Source: Bacteroides intestinalis DSM 17393 (lineage in GTDB: Bacteria; Bacteroidota; Bacteroidia; Bacteroidales; Bacteroidaceae). From it: 64,000 nucleotides of DNA. The stretch lies in contig NZ_ABJL02000001.1 of the NCBI RefSeq assembly GCF_000172175.1, positions 124,001 to 188,000 on the forward strand, given 5' to 3'. The position numbers and the translations under genes were made by a program. The notes under the pieces are model-generated. The model was not told the DNA's origin. It ran no database searches and saw only the letters and a program-made list of their open reading frames with translations. Numbering within the stretch: the first letter of the stretch is position 1; every line of letters starts with the position of its first letter. Positions 16,636 through 25,867 of this stretch are shown piece by piece.

Positions 16636-17469
16636 ATGGCAATGGTGAATCCGAAGAAGAAAGGCAAATATATAGGAATAGTAGGTGCGTTGCTGGTACA
16701 TGTAGCGTTCATTCTCCTGTTGATACTGGTGGGCTTCGCTTTGCCGGAGCAGCAGGATGAAGACGGTATGCCGGTAATGCTGGGTGAAGTGCCCAATGCA
16801 TTTGGAAGTGCTGACCCTTCCCTGGTAAAAGTGGATGTGATGCCCGAGACCGTTGCTCCTAAAGTACAGGAGACGGTAGAACAGGAGATGCTTACACAGG
16901 AGGATGAAGAAACCGTTGTTATCAAGCCCAAAGCGGAACCTAAAAAGGAAGAAGTAAAGAAGAAGCCGGAAAAACCGGAGAAGACGGAAGCCGAGAAAGC
17001 GGAAGAAGCCCGGAAGTTGGCGGAAGCTAAAGCTGAGCGGGAACGGAGGGAGGCGGAAGAGGCTGCCCGCAAGAGGGTGGCAGGTGCCTTCGGAAAAGGA
17101 GCGCAAATGGGAAGCAAAGGTACGACTGAGGGAACAGGTATCCAGGGAAGTCCCACCGGAAATGCGCCAGAAGGTGCGTCGAGTGGAACGGGAGGTTATG
17201 GAACTTTTGACCTCGGCGGACGTTCTATAGGACAAGGAGGTTTGCCGCGTCCGGCATATAATGTGCAGGATGAAGGGATTGTGGTGGTTTCTATTACTGT
17301 AAATCCGGCAGGACATGTTATTGCTACTAGGATTGACCGGAAGACCAATACCATAAATTCTGCCTTGCGGAAGGCGGCTGAAGATGCTGCTAAGAAAGCG
17401 CGCTTCAATAAAGTAGAGGGCTTGAATAACCAGACAGGGACGATAACATATTACTTTAAACTAAAATAA
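16636..17469 (+). CDS. TonB family energy transducer
   Basis: A 277-residue protein. It has a short basic N-terminus, a membrane anchor at about 15-36 (GALLVHVAFILLLILVG, with the His found in TonB anchors), and a long charged spacer rich in Glu, Lys and Pro (about 75-150) that would span the periplasm. A Gly-rich linker leads to a C-terminal TonB domain at about 210-277 (GIVVVSITVNPAGHV through TYYFKLK). It would pass energy from the ExbB/ExbD pair to TonB-dependent transporters such as the SusC-like protein at 41771. The product lacks the typical Pro-Lys repeats and is nearer the TolA/TonB hybrids common in Bacteroidetes. Confidence 0.9.
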   Translation: MAMVNPKKKGKYIGIVGALLVHVAFILLLILVGFALPEQQDEDGMPVMLGEVPNAFGSADPSLVKVDVMPETVAPKVQETVEQEMLTQEDEETVVIKPKAEPKKEEVKKKPEKPEKTEAEKAEEARKLAEAKAERERREAEEAARKRVAGAFGKGAQMGSKGTTEGTGIQGSPTGNAPEGASSGTGGYGTFDLGGRSIGQGGLPRPAYNVQDEGIVVVSITVNPAGHVIATRIDRKTNTINSALRKAAEDAAKKARFNKVEGLNNQTGTITYYFKLK

Positions 17470-17483
17470 TAAGGAGAACAATT

Positions 17484-18032
17484 ATGGGTACAGTTTATGT
17501 TTTTTTTGCAGACGGATTTGAAGAAGTGGAAGCTTTCACCTCTGTGGATGTAATGAGACGTGCAGGGCTGAACGTGGAAATGATAACGGTGACTCCCGAT
17601 GAGATAGTAACAGGTGCACATGATGTACCAGTGCTTTGCGATAAGAATGTAGTGAACTGTGATTTCTATGACGCAGATTTAGTTCTTTTACCCGGTGGAA
17701 TGCCCGGAGCAGCTACTTTGGAGAAGTGCCCGGAACTTCGGAAACTGGTCTTGGATTTTGCTGAAAAGAATAAACCGATTGCTGCCATTTGTGCCGCTCC
17801 TATGATGTTGGGTAAGCTTGGCTTGCTGAAAGGCCGCAAGGCAACTTGCTATCCCGGCTTTGAACAATATCTGGAAGGTGCTGAATGTACAGGTGCTCCG
17901 GTGGAAAGAGACGGTAATATCATTACCGGAAAAGGACCGGGTGCTGCGATGGAATTTGCTCTGACGGTTGTAGATATGATGCTCGGAAAAGAGAAGGTAC
18001 AGGAACTGAAAGAGGCAATGTGTGTCATCTAA
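17484..18032 (+). CDS. DJ-1/PfpI family protein
   Basis: A 182-residue protein of the DJ-1 superfamily. The nucleophile-elbow Cys103 is in AAICAAP, and the acidic residue that activates it is in the FADGFEEVEA segment near the start. LLPGGMPGA and the C-terminal GKGPGAAMEFAL segment complete the family pattern. Members act as glyoxalases, deglycases or redox-sensitive chaperones, and the sequence does not settle which. An unusually good Shine-Dalgarno-like AAGGAG lies 9 bp before the ATG. It is 14 bp after tonB and 16 bp before ispD, so it is probably co-transcribed. Confidence 0.9.
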   Translation: MGTVYVFFADGFEEVEAFTSVDVMRRAGLNVEMITVTPDEIVTGAHDVPVLCDKNVVNCDFYDADLVLLPGGMPGAATLEKCPELRKLVLDFAEKNKPIAAICAAPMMLGKLGLLKGRKATCYPGFEQYLEGAECTGAPVERDGNIITGKGPGAAMEFALTVVDMMLGKEKVQELKEAMCVI

Positions 18033-18048
18033 CTTTCATTTTTAATTG

Positions 18049-18720
18049 ATGGAGTATGCTCTGATAGTTGCCGGTGGTAAAGGGTTGCGCATGGGAGGCG
18101 AACTTCCCAAACAGTTTCTGCCTATAGGTGGAAAACCTGTTTTGATGCGTACTTTGGAAGCCTTTTATGCCTACAATCCGGAGATACATATAATATTGGT
18201 GCTCCCGCTTAGCCAGCAGTCTTATTGGACAGAGCTATGTGCGGAGCATTCTTTTTCTTTGCCGCATACAGTGGCGGACGGAGGTGAAACACGCTTCCAT
18301 TCAGTAAAGAACGGATTGTCTCACGTAACCACTCCGGGATTGGTTGGTGTCCATGATGGGGTACGTCCGTTTGTTTCCCGGGAAGTCATAGCCCGTTGTT
18401 ATGAATTGGCTGCTGAAAAAAAAGCGGTGATTCCCGTGATAGATGTGGTGGAGACTGTACGTCATCTCAAAGGAGAAGAAAGTGTGACCGTCAGCCGGGA
18501 TGAGTATAAATTGGTACAAACTCCCCAGGTGTTTGATGCCGATTTACTGAAACAGGCCTATGAACAACCTTATACTTCTTTCTTTACGGACGACGCTTCG
18601 GTAGTGGAAGCGATGGGAGTATCTGTATACCTCGCGGCAGGTAATCGGGAAAACATTAAAATTACGACTCCCTTTGATTTGAAAATAGCCGCTGCTTTGT
18701 TGGATTCATGTTTGATTTAG
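18049..18720 (+). CDS. ispD: 2-C-methyl-D-erythritol 4-phosphate cytidylyltransferase
   Basis: A 223-residue nucleotidyltransferase that activates MEP with CTP in the non-mevalonate isoprenoid pathway. The CTP-binding start ALIVAGGKGLRMGGELPKQF, the VHDGVRPFV loop and the C-terminal ENIKITTPFDL segment are diagnostic. The ATG at 18049 is preferred over the TTG at 18046. The 3' end overlaps recG by 13 bp, indicating translational coupling. Confidence 0.95.
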   Translation: MEYALIVAGGKGLRMGGELPKQFLPIGGKPVLMRTLEAFYAYNPEIHIILVLPLSQQSYWTELCAEHSFSLPHTVADGGETRFHSVKNGLSHVTTPGLVGVHDGVRPFVSREVIARCYELAAEKKAVIPVIDVVETVRHLKGEESVTVSRDEYKLVQTPQVFDADLLKQAYEQPYTSFFTDDASVVEAMGVSVYLAAGNRENIKITTPFDLKIAAALLDSCLI

Positions 18721-20804
18721 CTTCTCGTGACATAAAATACCTGTCGGGTGTAGGGCCGCAACGCGCCTCAGTGCTCAATAAGGAATTGAATATCTATTCC
18801 CTTCACGACTTATTGTATTATTTCCCCTATAAATATGTAGACCGTAGCCGTATCTATTATATCCATGAGATAGACGGTACGATGCCTTATATCCAGCTAA
18901 AAGGTGAAATCCTGGGCTTTGAGACGATTGGAGAAGGTAGGCAACGCCGTCTGATTGCCCATTTCTCGGATGGTACGGGGATTGTGGATTTAGTCTGGTT
19001 TCAGGGAATTAAATTTCTCGTCGGTAAGTATAAGGTACATCAGGAATATATTGTATTTGGTAAACCCAGCGTCTTTAACGGACGGATCAACATTGCTCAT
19101 CCGGATATAGATAATGCTTCGGAACTGAAGCTCTCGACAATGGGATTGCAACCTTATTATAATACAACGGAGAAAATGAAGCGGAGTTCCCTCAATTCTC
19201 ATGCAATTGAGAAGATGATGAGCGCCGTAGTGCAGCAACTCCGCGAACCGCTGCCTGAAACGCTTTCTCCCGCTATATTGACAGAGCATCATTTGATGCC
19301 ACTGACGGAGGCCTTGATGAATATTCATTTTCCGGCAAATCCGGAATTGCTTCGTAAAGCGCAATATCGCTTGAAGTTTGAAGAACTTTTTTATGTACAG
19401 TTGAATATTCTCCGCTATGCCAAAGACAGGCAACGGAAATACCGTGGATATGTATTTGAAACGGTAGGAGAGATATTCAATACTTTCTATGCCAAGAATC
19501 TGCCTTTCGAACTGACCGGCGCTCAGAAGCGTGTGCTGAAAGAAATACGCCGGGATGTGGGGAGCGGTAAGCAAATGAACCGTCTGTTGCAGGGGGATGT
19601 AGGTAGTGGGAAAACGCTGGTGGCACTGATGAGTATGCTGATAGCGTTGGATAACGGTTACCAGGCTTGTATGATGGCGCCTACCGAGATTCTGGCTAAT
19701 CAGCATTTTGAAACAATCCGCGAGTTGTTGTACGGAATGGATATACGCGTGGAATTGCTAACCGGTTCTGTGAAAGGAAAAAAGCGGGAAGCCATTCTCA
19801 CCGGTCTGTTAACAGGAGATGTACGAATACTGATAGGTACGCATGCCGTGATAGAAGATACCGTGAATTTCTCTTCACTGGGGCTGGTCGTGATAGATGA
19901 ACAACACCGTTTCGGTGTGGCACAACGCGCACGTTTATGGACTAAGAATGCACAGCCCCCCCATGTGCTAGTCATGACAGCTACCCCTATTCCGCGTACG
20001 CTGGCTATGACATTATACGGTGATCTCGATGTTTCCGTCATTGATGAACTGCCGCCGGGACGTAAACCTATTGTGACCATTCATAAATATGATGCGCACC
20101 GTGTAAGCTTGTACCAATCCGTCCATAGGCAGATTGCAGAGGGCAGACAGGTATATATTGTATATCCTTTGATTAAGGAAAGTGAGAAAATCGACTTGAA
20201 GAACCTGGAAGAAGGCTACCTTCATATTTGTGAGGAATTTCCGGGTTGTAAAGTCTGCAAAGTGCATGGCAAGATGAAAGCAGTTGAGAAGGATGCGCAG
20301 ATGCAGCTTTTTGTTTCGGGCGAAGCACAGATAATGGTAGCGACTACTGTGATTGAGGTAGGCGTAAATGTACCGAATGCTTCCGTGATGATTATTGAGA
20401 ATGCAGAGCGCTTCGGTTTGTCACAGCTCCATCAGTTGCGTGGTCGTGTAGGTCGTGGAGCAGAACAGTCTTATTGTATTTTAGTGACCGGATACAAGTT
20501 GGTAGAGGAAACCCGCAAGCGTCTGGAAATTATGGTGCGGACAAATGACGGCTTTGAAATAGCTGAAGCCGATCTGAAGCTACGAGGTCCCGGTGATTTG
20601 GAAGGCACACAGCAAAGTGGTATTGCCTTCGACCTGAAAATTGCCGATATAGCGCGCGACGGACAACTGCTGCAATATGTGCGCAATGTTGCTGAAGAAG
20701 TGGTGGATGCTGATCCTACTGGTATTCGTCCGGAGAATGAAATCCTGTGGCGTCAGCTAAAGGCACTTCGGAAAACTAACGTTAATTGGGCTTCCATTAG
20801 TTGA
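18708..20804 (+). CDS. recG: ATP-dependent DNA helicase RecG
   Basis: A 698-residue branch-migrating helicase that remodels stalled forks and Holliday junctions. An N-terminal wedge/OB domain (about 1-240) precedes helicase motor domain 1, with Walker A GDVGSGKT near residue 300 and the DEQH box in VVIDEQHRFGVAQRARL. Motor domain 2 contains QLRGRVGRG and the RecG C-terminal motifs (LKLRGPGDLEGTQQSG). The length and all motifs fit a functional enzyme. It overlaps ispD. Confidence 0.96.
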   Translation: MFDLASRDIKYLSGVGPQRASVLNKELNIYSLHDLLYYFPYKYVDRSRIYYIHEIDGTMPYIQLKGEILGFETIGEGRQRRLIAHFSDGTGIVDLVWFQGIKFLVGKYKVHQEYIVFGKPSVFNGRINIAHPDIDNASELKLSTMGLQPYYNTTEKMKRSSLNSHAIEKMMSAVVQQLREPLPETLSPAILTEHHLMPLTEALMNIHFPANPELLRKAQYRLKFEELFYVQLNILRYAKDRQRKYRGYVFETVGEIFNTFYAKNLPFELTGAQKRVLKEIRRDVGSGKQMNRLLQGDVGSGKTLVALMSMLIALDNGYQACMMAPTEILANQHFETIRELLYGMDIRVELLTGSVKGKKREAILTGLLTGDVRILIGTHAVIEDTVNFSSLGLVVIDEQHRFGVAQRARLWTKNAQPPHVLVMTATPIPRTLAMTLYGDLDVSVIDELPPGRKPIVTIHKYDAHRVSLYQSVHRQIAEGRQVYIVYPLIKESEKIDLKNLEEGYLHICEEFPGCKVCKVHGKMKAVEKDAQMQLFVSGEAQIMVATTVIEVGVNVPNASVMIIENAERFGLSQLHQLRGRVGRGAEQSYCILVTGYKLVEETRKRLEIMVRTNDGFEIAEADLKLRGPGDLEGTQQSGIAFDLKIADIARDGQLLQYVRNVAEEVVDADPTGIRPENEILWRQLKALRKTNVNWASIS

Positions 20805-20966
20805 ATAACGGTTAAACATACACTTTATTTGCATTTTTATGTTGTAAAACATATTAGCTCTTATCTTTCCGATACACAGGGAGTTAGGGAATGTTTTAAT
20901 ATGTATCTTTTAGTCCCTTACCGAAAAAATAGTTAAGAACAGCCTTTTCATTTAGAGAAGAAATAC

Positions 20967-20974
20967 TACCTTTG
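20967..20974 (+). promoter_or_regulatory. -7 promoter element of the M23 peptidase gene
   Basis: TACCTTTG matches TAnnTTTG and lies 31 bp before the ATG at 21006. A TTTTC, not a perfect TTTG, lies about 20 bp upstream. Confidence 0.55.
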
Positions 20975-21005
20975 GGAGAATTTTTTAAAAGAATGACGAA
21001 ACGGA

Positions 21006-21875
21006 ATGAATTTCAATTGCATTAAAACGATTCTAATAGCTGCGACGGCAATGGTCAGCCTGAATTCTTTTTCTCAGGATTTGATTGCCCGACAAGCCCC
21101 CATCGACAGGAAACTAAAGAGCGTTGACTCGTTGGCTTTACAGAAACAGATACGTGCTGAACAATCTGCTTATCCAGGTCTAAGTCTATATCCGACTTGG
21201 AACAATGAGTATGTACAAGCTTATGGCGATGCTATCGTTCCTGAAAGCTATAAAGTGGACCTGACAGGTTTCTGTATGCCTACCACGCATACGAAGATTA
21301 CCGATGTATTCGGTTATCGCCCCAGAAGACGCAGAATGCACTATGGCTTGGATGTTAAAGTATTCATCGGTGATACGATTCGAGCAGCTTTCGATGGTAA
21401 AGTACGCGTAGTAAAGAATCAGGGACGCCGTGGCTATGGTAAGTATATCGTTATTCGTCATGACAATGGACTGGAAACTGTTTACGGACACTTGTCCAAA
21501 CAGATCGTAGAAATTAATCAATTGGTTAAAGCCGGAGAACCTATCGCTTTAGGTGGCAATACCGGACGTTCTACCGGTTCGCATCTTCACTTTGAAACCC
21601 GCTTTTTAGGAATTCCTATTAACCCCGCTTTAATGTTCGACTTTGAAAAGCAAGATATTGTTGCTGATCATTATACTTTCACTAAGACCAAGACTTCAAA
21701 AGGAACTGCTCGCAGCATGGCTTCCGGTGAAGGTTTGTTCTATAAAGTGAAGAGTGGCGATACATTGTCTAAGATTGCATCCCGTCAGGGAGTATCTATT
21801 GACAAGCTCTGTCAGTTGAATCGCATTACACGGAAAACAATCTTACGTCCGGGACAGGTATTACGTTGTTCGTAA
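21006..21875 (+). CDS. M23 family metallopeptidase with C-terminal LysM
   Basis: A 289-residue exported protein. After an N-terminal signal (about 1-23, ending near NSFSQ), an M23 (LytM) domain spans about 100-220, with Zn ligands in RMHYGLDVK and LHFETR. A LysM domain at about 240-288 (YKVKSGDTLSKIASRQGVS) binds peptidoglycan. This is a typical cell-wall endopeptidase or a catalytic activator of division amidases. HYGLD and HLHF appear intact, so activity is likely. A strong terminator follows. Confidence 0.93.
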   Translation: MNFNCIKTILIAATAMVSLNSFSQDLIARQAPIDRKLKSVDSLALQKQIRAEQSAYPGLSLYPTWNNEYVQAYGDAIVPESYKVDLTGFCMPTTHTKITDVFGYRPRRRRMHYGLDVKVFIGDTIRAAFDGKVRVVKNQGRRGYGKYIVIRHDNGLETVYGHLSKQIVEINQLVKAGEPIALGGNTGRSTGSHLHFETRFLGIPINPALMFDFEKQDIVADHYTFTKTKTSKGTARSMASGEGLFYKVKSGDTLSKIASRQGVSIDKLCQLNRITRKTILRPGQVLRCS

Positions 21876-21896
21876 GATATCAATAAACCCATAAAG

Positions 21897-21940
21897 AAGA
21901 GGGCACTTTAATATAATTTAGAGTGCCCTCTTTTCTTTTT
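21897..21940 (+). terminator. Rho-independent terminator
   Basis: An 11-bp perfect stem (AAGAGGGCACT with AGTGCCCTCTT) is followed by a T-rich tract. It ends the M23 gene transcript. Confidence 0.9.
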
Positions 21941-21954
21941 TCTTTAATTATTCC

Positions 21955-21962
21955 TACCTTTG
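21955..21962 (+). promoter_or_regulatory. -7 promoter element of the DUF1599 gene
   Basis: TACCTTTG is an exact -7 match 18 bp before ATG 21981. It rules out the in-frame ATG at 21960, which lies inside the element. Confidence 0.6.
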
Positions 21963-21980
21963 CAACCAATTTGTAAGGAA

Positions 21981-22523
21981 ATGAAAGATACCAAACAACA
22001 ATTTGAGCATGTCATTGCCATCTGTCGTGATTTGTTCTCCAAGAAACTACATGATTACGGTCCGGCATGGCGTATTCTCCGTCCGGCCTCCGTGACTGAC
22101 CAGATATTCATTAAAGCCAATCGTATCAGGAGTATTGAAACCAAAGGAGTGACGTTGGTGGACGAAGGAATACGTTCCGAGTTCATTGCGATAGTCAACT
22201 ATGGCATTGTCGGATTGATACAGCTGGAACTGGGATATGCGGAATCAGCCGATATCACGAATGAAGAAGCAATGGCGTTGTATGACAAATATGCTAAAAC
22301 TTCATTGGATTTGATGCTTGCTAAGAATCATGATTACGATGAGGCATGGCGCAGCATGCGTGTCAGTTCATACACTGATCTGATATTGATGAAAATCTAC
22401 CGTACGAAACAGATTGAAAGCCTGTCAGGACAGACTTTGGTTTCGGAAGGAGTGGATGCTAATTATATGGACATGATTAATTATTCCGTATTCGGTTTGA
22501 TTAAGATTGAATTTGGAGACTAA
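21981..22523 (+). CDS. DUF1599 domain protein
   Basis: A 180-residue cytoplasmic protein built from two similar halves. Each carries the phrase LFSKKLHDYGPAWRILRPASVTD or LMLAKNHDYDEAWRSMRVSSYTD, which defines DUF1599. The internal duplication is plain: both halves share K-H/N-DY-AW-R and an IRSIETKGVTLVDEG / TKQIESLSGQTLVSEG block. The biochemical role is not known; the all-alpha motif recalls nucleotide pyrophosphohydrolase folds, but this is a guess. It overlaps the DoxX gene by 17 bp. Confidence 0.88.
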   Translation: MKDTKQQFEHVIAICRDLFSKKLHDYGPAWRILRPASVTDQIFIKANRIRSIETKGVTLVDEGIRSEFIAIVNYGIVGLIQLELGYAESADITNEEAMALYDKYAKTSLDLMLAKNHDYDEAWRSMRVSSYTDLILMKIYRTKQIESLSGQTLVSEGVDANYMDMINYSVFGLIKIEFGD

Positions 22524-23820
22524 GCAGAAACATATAATCTGGAAGAGCTGGGTGAATGTTTGCCGTTTTTTATTGGCGGCGGTATTCATCTTTTCCGGCT
22601 TTGTGAAGGCAGTCGATCCGTTAGGCTCTTTTTATAAGATTCAGGATTATCTGACGGCTTTCGGAATGGCCGCGTGGTTTCCTACATATTTGCAACTACT
22701 GTTTGCCATCGTATTGTCGGCGTTGGAATTCTCAGTGGGGGTATTCCTGTTCTTCGGTATACGGCGGAGGTTTGCTACGACTTTGGCACTGTTGTTGATG
22801 ATCGTGATGACACCGCTGACACTGTATCTGGCATTAGCGAACCCGGTGTCCGATTGCGGTTGTTTCGGTGATGCATGGGTGTTGACAAACTGGGAAACGT
22901 TTGGCAAGAATGTAGTATTGTTTATTGCAGCTGTATCTGTTTTCAAAGGTGGAAAACAAATCATCCGCTTTATTACGGCAAAGATGGCATGGATGGTTTC
23001 CATGTACACATTCTTTTTCGTGTTTGTGCTTTCATTCTATTGCCTAGACAATCTGCCCATTCTGGATTTTCGTCCTTACAAGATCGGAAAGAATATCAAA
23101 GAAGGCATGGAAATACCCGAAGGAGCAAAACCCAGTGTGTTTGAGAGCAAGTTTATTCTGGAGAAAGATGGAAAAAAGCAGGAATTTACACTGGATAATT
23201 ACCCGGATAGCACATGGACGTTTGTTGAAACACGTACGGTGTTGAAGGAAAAAGGATACGAGCCTCCGATTCACGACTTTTCTATTGTAAGTCTGGAAAC
23301 CGGAGAGGATCTGACCGATAGCATTTTATCAGATAAGGGGTATACATTCCTGTTAGTAGCTCATCGTATTGAAAAAGCTGACGATAGCAATATAGATCTT
23401 ATTAACGAGATCTATGATTATAGTGTGGAGCATGGTTACGGCTTTTATGCCCTGACTTCTTCGCCGGAGGAACAAATAGAGTTGTGGCGTGACAAGACCG
23501 GTGCAGAATATCCTTTCTGCCAGATGGATGACATCACTTTGAAGACCATTATTCGTTCCAATCCCGGACTGATGCTGATAAAGGATGGCGTTATTCTGAA
23601 TAAGTGGAGTGATAACAGTTTACCGGATGAATATGTGTTGACGGATAGCTTGGATAAACTGGAACTCGGTCAGCAGAAACAAGAAAGTGATTTGCGCACG
23701 ATTGGTTACGTTCTTTTGTGGTTTATCATTCCGTTGCTGATGGTTATCGGCGTGGATATTCTGGTTGTGAAGCGCAGGGAAAGAAAGAGAGAGAAAAATA
23801 AAGAGCTTCCTCAGCCATAA
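22507..23820 (+). CDS. DoxX-type membrane protein with C-terminal thioredoxin-like region
   Basis: A 437-residue inner membrane protein. The first 150 residues have four helices in the DoxX arrangement (FSGFVKAVDPLGS, then PVSDCGCFGDAW). A fifth helix at about 163-183 and an extracytoplasmic region of about 215 residues follow, with a thioredoxin-like pattern at about 275-385 but no CxxC. A last helix at about 395-418 leads to a basic tail (KRRERKREKNK). The Cys pair CGCFGD in the membrane part is the only evident redox candidate. It is conserved in Bacteroides next to DUF1599 and tpiA; no function is established. Confidence 0.82.
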   Translation: MNLETKQKHIIWKSWVNVCRFLLAAVFIFSGFVKAVDPLGSFYKIQDYLTAFGMAAWFPTYLQLLFAIVLSALEFSVGVFLFFGIRRRFATTLALLLMIVMTPLTLYLALANPVSDCGCFGDAWVLTNWETFGKNVVLFIAAVSVFKGGKQIIRFITAKMAWMVSMYTFFFVFVLSFYCLDNLPILDFRPYKIGKNIKEGMEIPEGAKPSVFESKFILEKDGKKQEFTLDNYPDSTWTFVETRTVLKEKGYEPPIHDFSIVSLETGEDLTDSILSDKGYTFLLVAHRIEKADDSNIDLINEIYDYSVEHGYGFYALTSSPEEQIELWRDKTGAEYPFCQMDDITLKTIIRSNPGLMLIKDGVILNKWSDNSLPDEYVLTDSLDKLELGQQKQESDLRTIGYVLLWFIIPLLMVIGVDILVVKRRERKREKNKELPQP

Positions 23821-23874
23821 ATCACAAATTATAAATAGTAAATACATTAACCCTTTTAATAAATAAAAAACAAA

Positions 23875-24630
23875 ATGAGAAAAAACATTGTTGCAGGAAA
23901 CTGGAAAATGAACAAAACCCTTCAGGAGGGTATTGCTCTTGCAAAAGAACTGAATGAAGTATTGGCTAACGAAAAGCCTAACTGTGATGTAATCATCTGT
24001 ACTCCTTTTATCCATCTGGCATCGGTTACTCCGTTGGTAGACCCCGCTAAGATTGGCGTAGGTGCTGAAAACTGTGCTGACAAAGAATCAGGTGCTTACA
24101 CTGGTGAAGTTTCAGCTGCTATGGTTGCTTCTACAGGTGCTAAATATGTAATCCTGGGTCACTCAGAACGTCGTGCTTACTATGGCGAAACAGTTGCCAT
24201 CTTGGAAGAAAAAGTAAAATTGGCTTTGGCTAACGGCCTGACTCCGATCTTCTGTATCGGTGAGGTGCTGGAAGAACGCGAGGCTAACAAGCAGAATGAA
24301 GTAGTTGCCGCTCAGTTGGCTTCTGTATTCTCTCTGTCTGCTGAAGATTTCTCTAAGATCGTATTGGCTTACGAACCGGTTTGGGCTATCGGTACAGGTA
24401 AAACTGCTACTCCCGACCAAGCTCAGGAAATCCACGCTTTCATCCGTTCACTGATTGCTGACAAGTATGGTAAGGAAGTTGCTGACAACTGTTCTATCCT
24501 TTACGGTGGTAGCGCTAAACCGTCTAACGCAAAGGAATTGTTTGCTAATCCTGACGTTGATGGTGGCTTGATCGGTGGTGCAGCTCTGAAGGCAGCAGAC
24601 TTCAAAGGTATCATTGATGCTTTTAACTAA
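23875..24630 (+). CDS. tpiA: Triosephosphate isomerase
   Basis: A 251-residue TIM-barrel enzyme interconverting glyceraldehyde 3-phosphate and dihydroxyacetone phosphate in glycolysis. The start MRKNIVAGNWKMNKT contains the catalytic Lys, the catalytic His is in ILGHSERR, and the catalytic Glu and flexible loop are in YEPVWAIGTGKTATPDQ. The phosphate-binding YGGSAKPSNA is intact. A leader of about 55 bp separates it from the DoxX gene. Confidence 0.98.
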   Translation: MRKNIVAGNWKMNKTLQEGIALAKELNEVLANEKPNCDVIICTPFIHLASVTPLVDPAKIGVGAENCADKESGAYTGEVSAAMVASTGAKYVILGHSERRAYYGETVAILEEKVKLALANGLTPIFCIGEVLEEREANKQNEVVAAQLASVFSLSAEDFSKIVLAYEPVWAIGTGKTATPDQAQEIHAFIRSLIADKYGKEVADNCSILYGGSAKPSNAKELFANPDVDGGLIGGAALKAADFKGIIDAFN

Positions 24631-24641
24631 TAGATAATGGA

Positions 24642-24690
24642 AGACTGATAATTGATAACCGGTGAAGTGCCGTTTGTCGGTTATCAGTCT
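24642..24690 (+). terminator. Hairpin after tpiA
   Basis: AGACTGATA and TATCAGTCT can pair, with an inner GATAACCG/CGGTTAT pairing. There is no run of T, so this may be a weak terminator or an mRNA-stabilising stem. Confidence 0.4.
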
Positions 24691-24732
24691 CTATAATCAT
24701 ATTATCAACCGTCTATTATTTTATTATTCATT

Positions 24733-25188
24733 ATGAAGAAGCTTGGTTTACTTTTAATTGCATGCTTTGCTTTCGCCGCTTTTGCTTCGGCGCAGAATAA
24801 CATTGTGAAGAGTCTGGAACGCAATGTGCCGGGACAGGGTAAGGTAACCATCCATCAGGATGCCCGCATCGAGGCCTTGATAGGTCAGGAATATATCCCC
24901 AATGGAACGGAAAACAGAGTGCTTAAAAGTCAGGGTTACCGCGTACAGGTGTATGCCGGAAACAATACCAGTAGAGCCAAGAATGAAGCTCACTCAGTGG
25001 GCTCACGAATCAAAGAATATTTCCCGGAGCTTTCTGTTTATACCTCTTTCCACTCTCCCCGCTGGCTGTGCCGTGTAGGAGACTTCCGCAGTATTGAAGA
25101 AGCGGATGCCATGATGCGCCAGTTGCGTGCTACAGGCGTATTCAAAGAAGTTTCTATTGTGAAAGAGCAGATAAACATACCGCTTTAA
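24733..25188 (+). CDS. SPOR domain protein
   Basis: A 151-residue exported protein with a signal peptide (about 1-20, ending ASAQ). A SPOR domain occupies about 75-148 (GYRVQVYAGNNTSRAKNEAH, then WLCRVGDFRSIEEADAMMRQL). SPOR domains bind peptidoglycan stripped of stem peptides at the septum, so a role at the cell wall or in division is probable. It lies between tpiA and folE, about 60 bp from each neighbour's edge or more, and may be co-transcribed with folE. Confidence 0.9.
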   Translation: MKKLGLLLIACFAFAAFASAQNNIVKSLERNVPGQGKVTIHQDARIEALIGQEYIPNGTENRVLKSQGYRVQVYAGNNTSRAKNEAHSVGSRIKEYFPELSVYTSFHSPRWLCRVGDFRSIEEADAMMRQLRATGVFKEVSIVKEQINIPL

Positions 25189-25248
25189 GTTTATAAGTTG
25201 TTCAGTTTTTGAGTTATACTGAAACTCGGAAACTTAAAACTCAAATAT

Positions 25249-25842
25249 ATGTTAGGAAAAGAAGAAATCGTATCTCCTGCACTGGATGAACTGAAAGAAC
25301 ACTATCAGCGTATTATAACTTTATTGGGCGAAGATGCCGAACGCGAAGGACTACTGAAAACCCCCGAACGTGTAGCGAAAGCTATGCTGAGTTTGACAAA
25401 AGGCTATTTCATGGACCCGCATGAAGTGCTCCGCTCTGCCAAGTTCAAGGAAGAATACAGTCAGATGGTGATTGTGAAAGACATTGATTTCTTCTCACTT
25501 TGCGAACACCACATGCTTCCGTTCTACGGAAAAGCACACGTGGCCTATATCCCCAACGGTTACATTACGGGGCTGAGCAAGATTGCCCGTGTAGTGGATA
25601 TCTTCTCCCACCGTCTTCAGGTGCAGGAACGCATGACGCTCCAGATTAAAGAATGCATCCAGGAAACACTGAATCCCTTGGGCGTAATGGTGGTTGTGGA
25701 AGCCAAGCACATGTGTATGCAGATGCGTGGGGTTGAAAAACAGAATTCCATAACGACCACTTCCGATTTTACAGGTGCTTTCAATCAGGCAAAGACCCGT
25801 GAAGAGTTTATGAACCTCATTCGTCAGAATTCATTCACATAA
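25249..25842 (+). CDS. folE: GTP cyclohydrolase I
   Basis: A 197-residue enzyme opening the guanine ring of GTP to give dihydroneopterin triphosphate, the first step of folate synthesis. The zinc-site motif SLCEHHMLPFYGKAHVAYIP, the GLSKIARVVD segment, RLQVQERMTLQI and a second zinc Cys in KHMCMQMRG are all present. The length fits type I FolE. A 22-bp repeat array lies after the stop, between folE and the convergent dnaG. Confidence 0.97.
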   Translation: MLGKEEIVSPALDELKEHYQRIITLLGEDAEREGLLKTPERVAKAMLSLTKGYFMDPHEVLRSAKFKEEYSQMVIVKDIDFFSLCEHHMLPFYGKAHVAYIPNGYITGLSKIARVVDIFSHRLQVQERMTLQIKECIQETLNPLGVMVVVEAKHMCMQMRGVEKQNSITTTSDFTGAFNQAKTREEFMNLIRQNSFT

Positions 25843-25867
25843 CAATCCCATACCTTATTTCATGAAA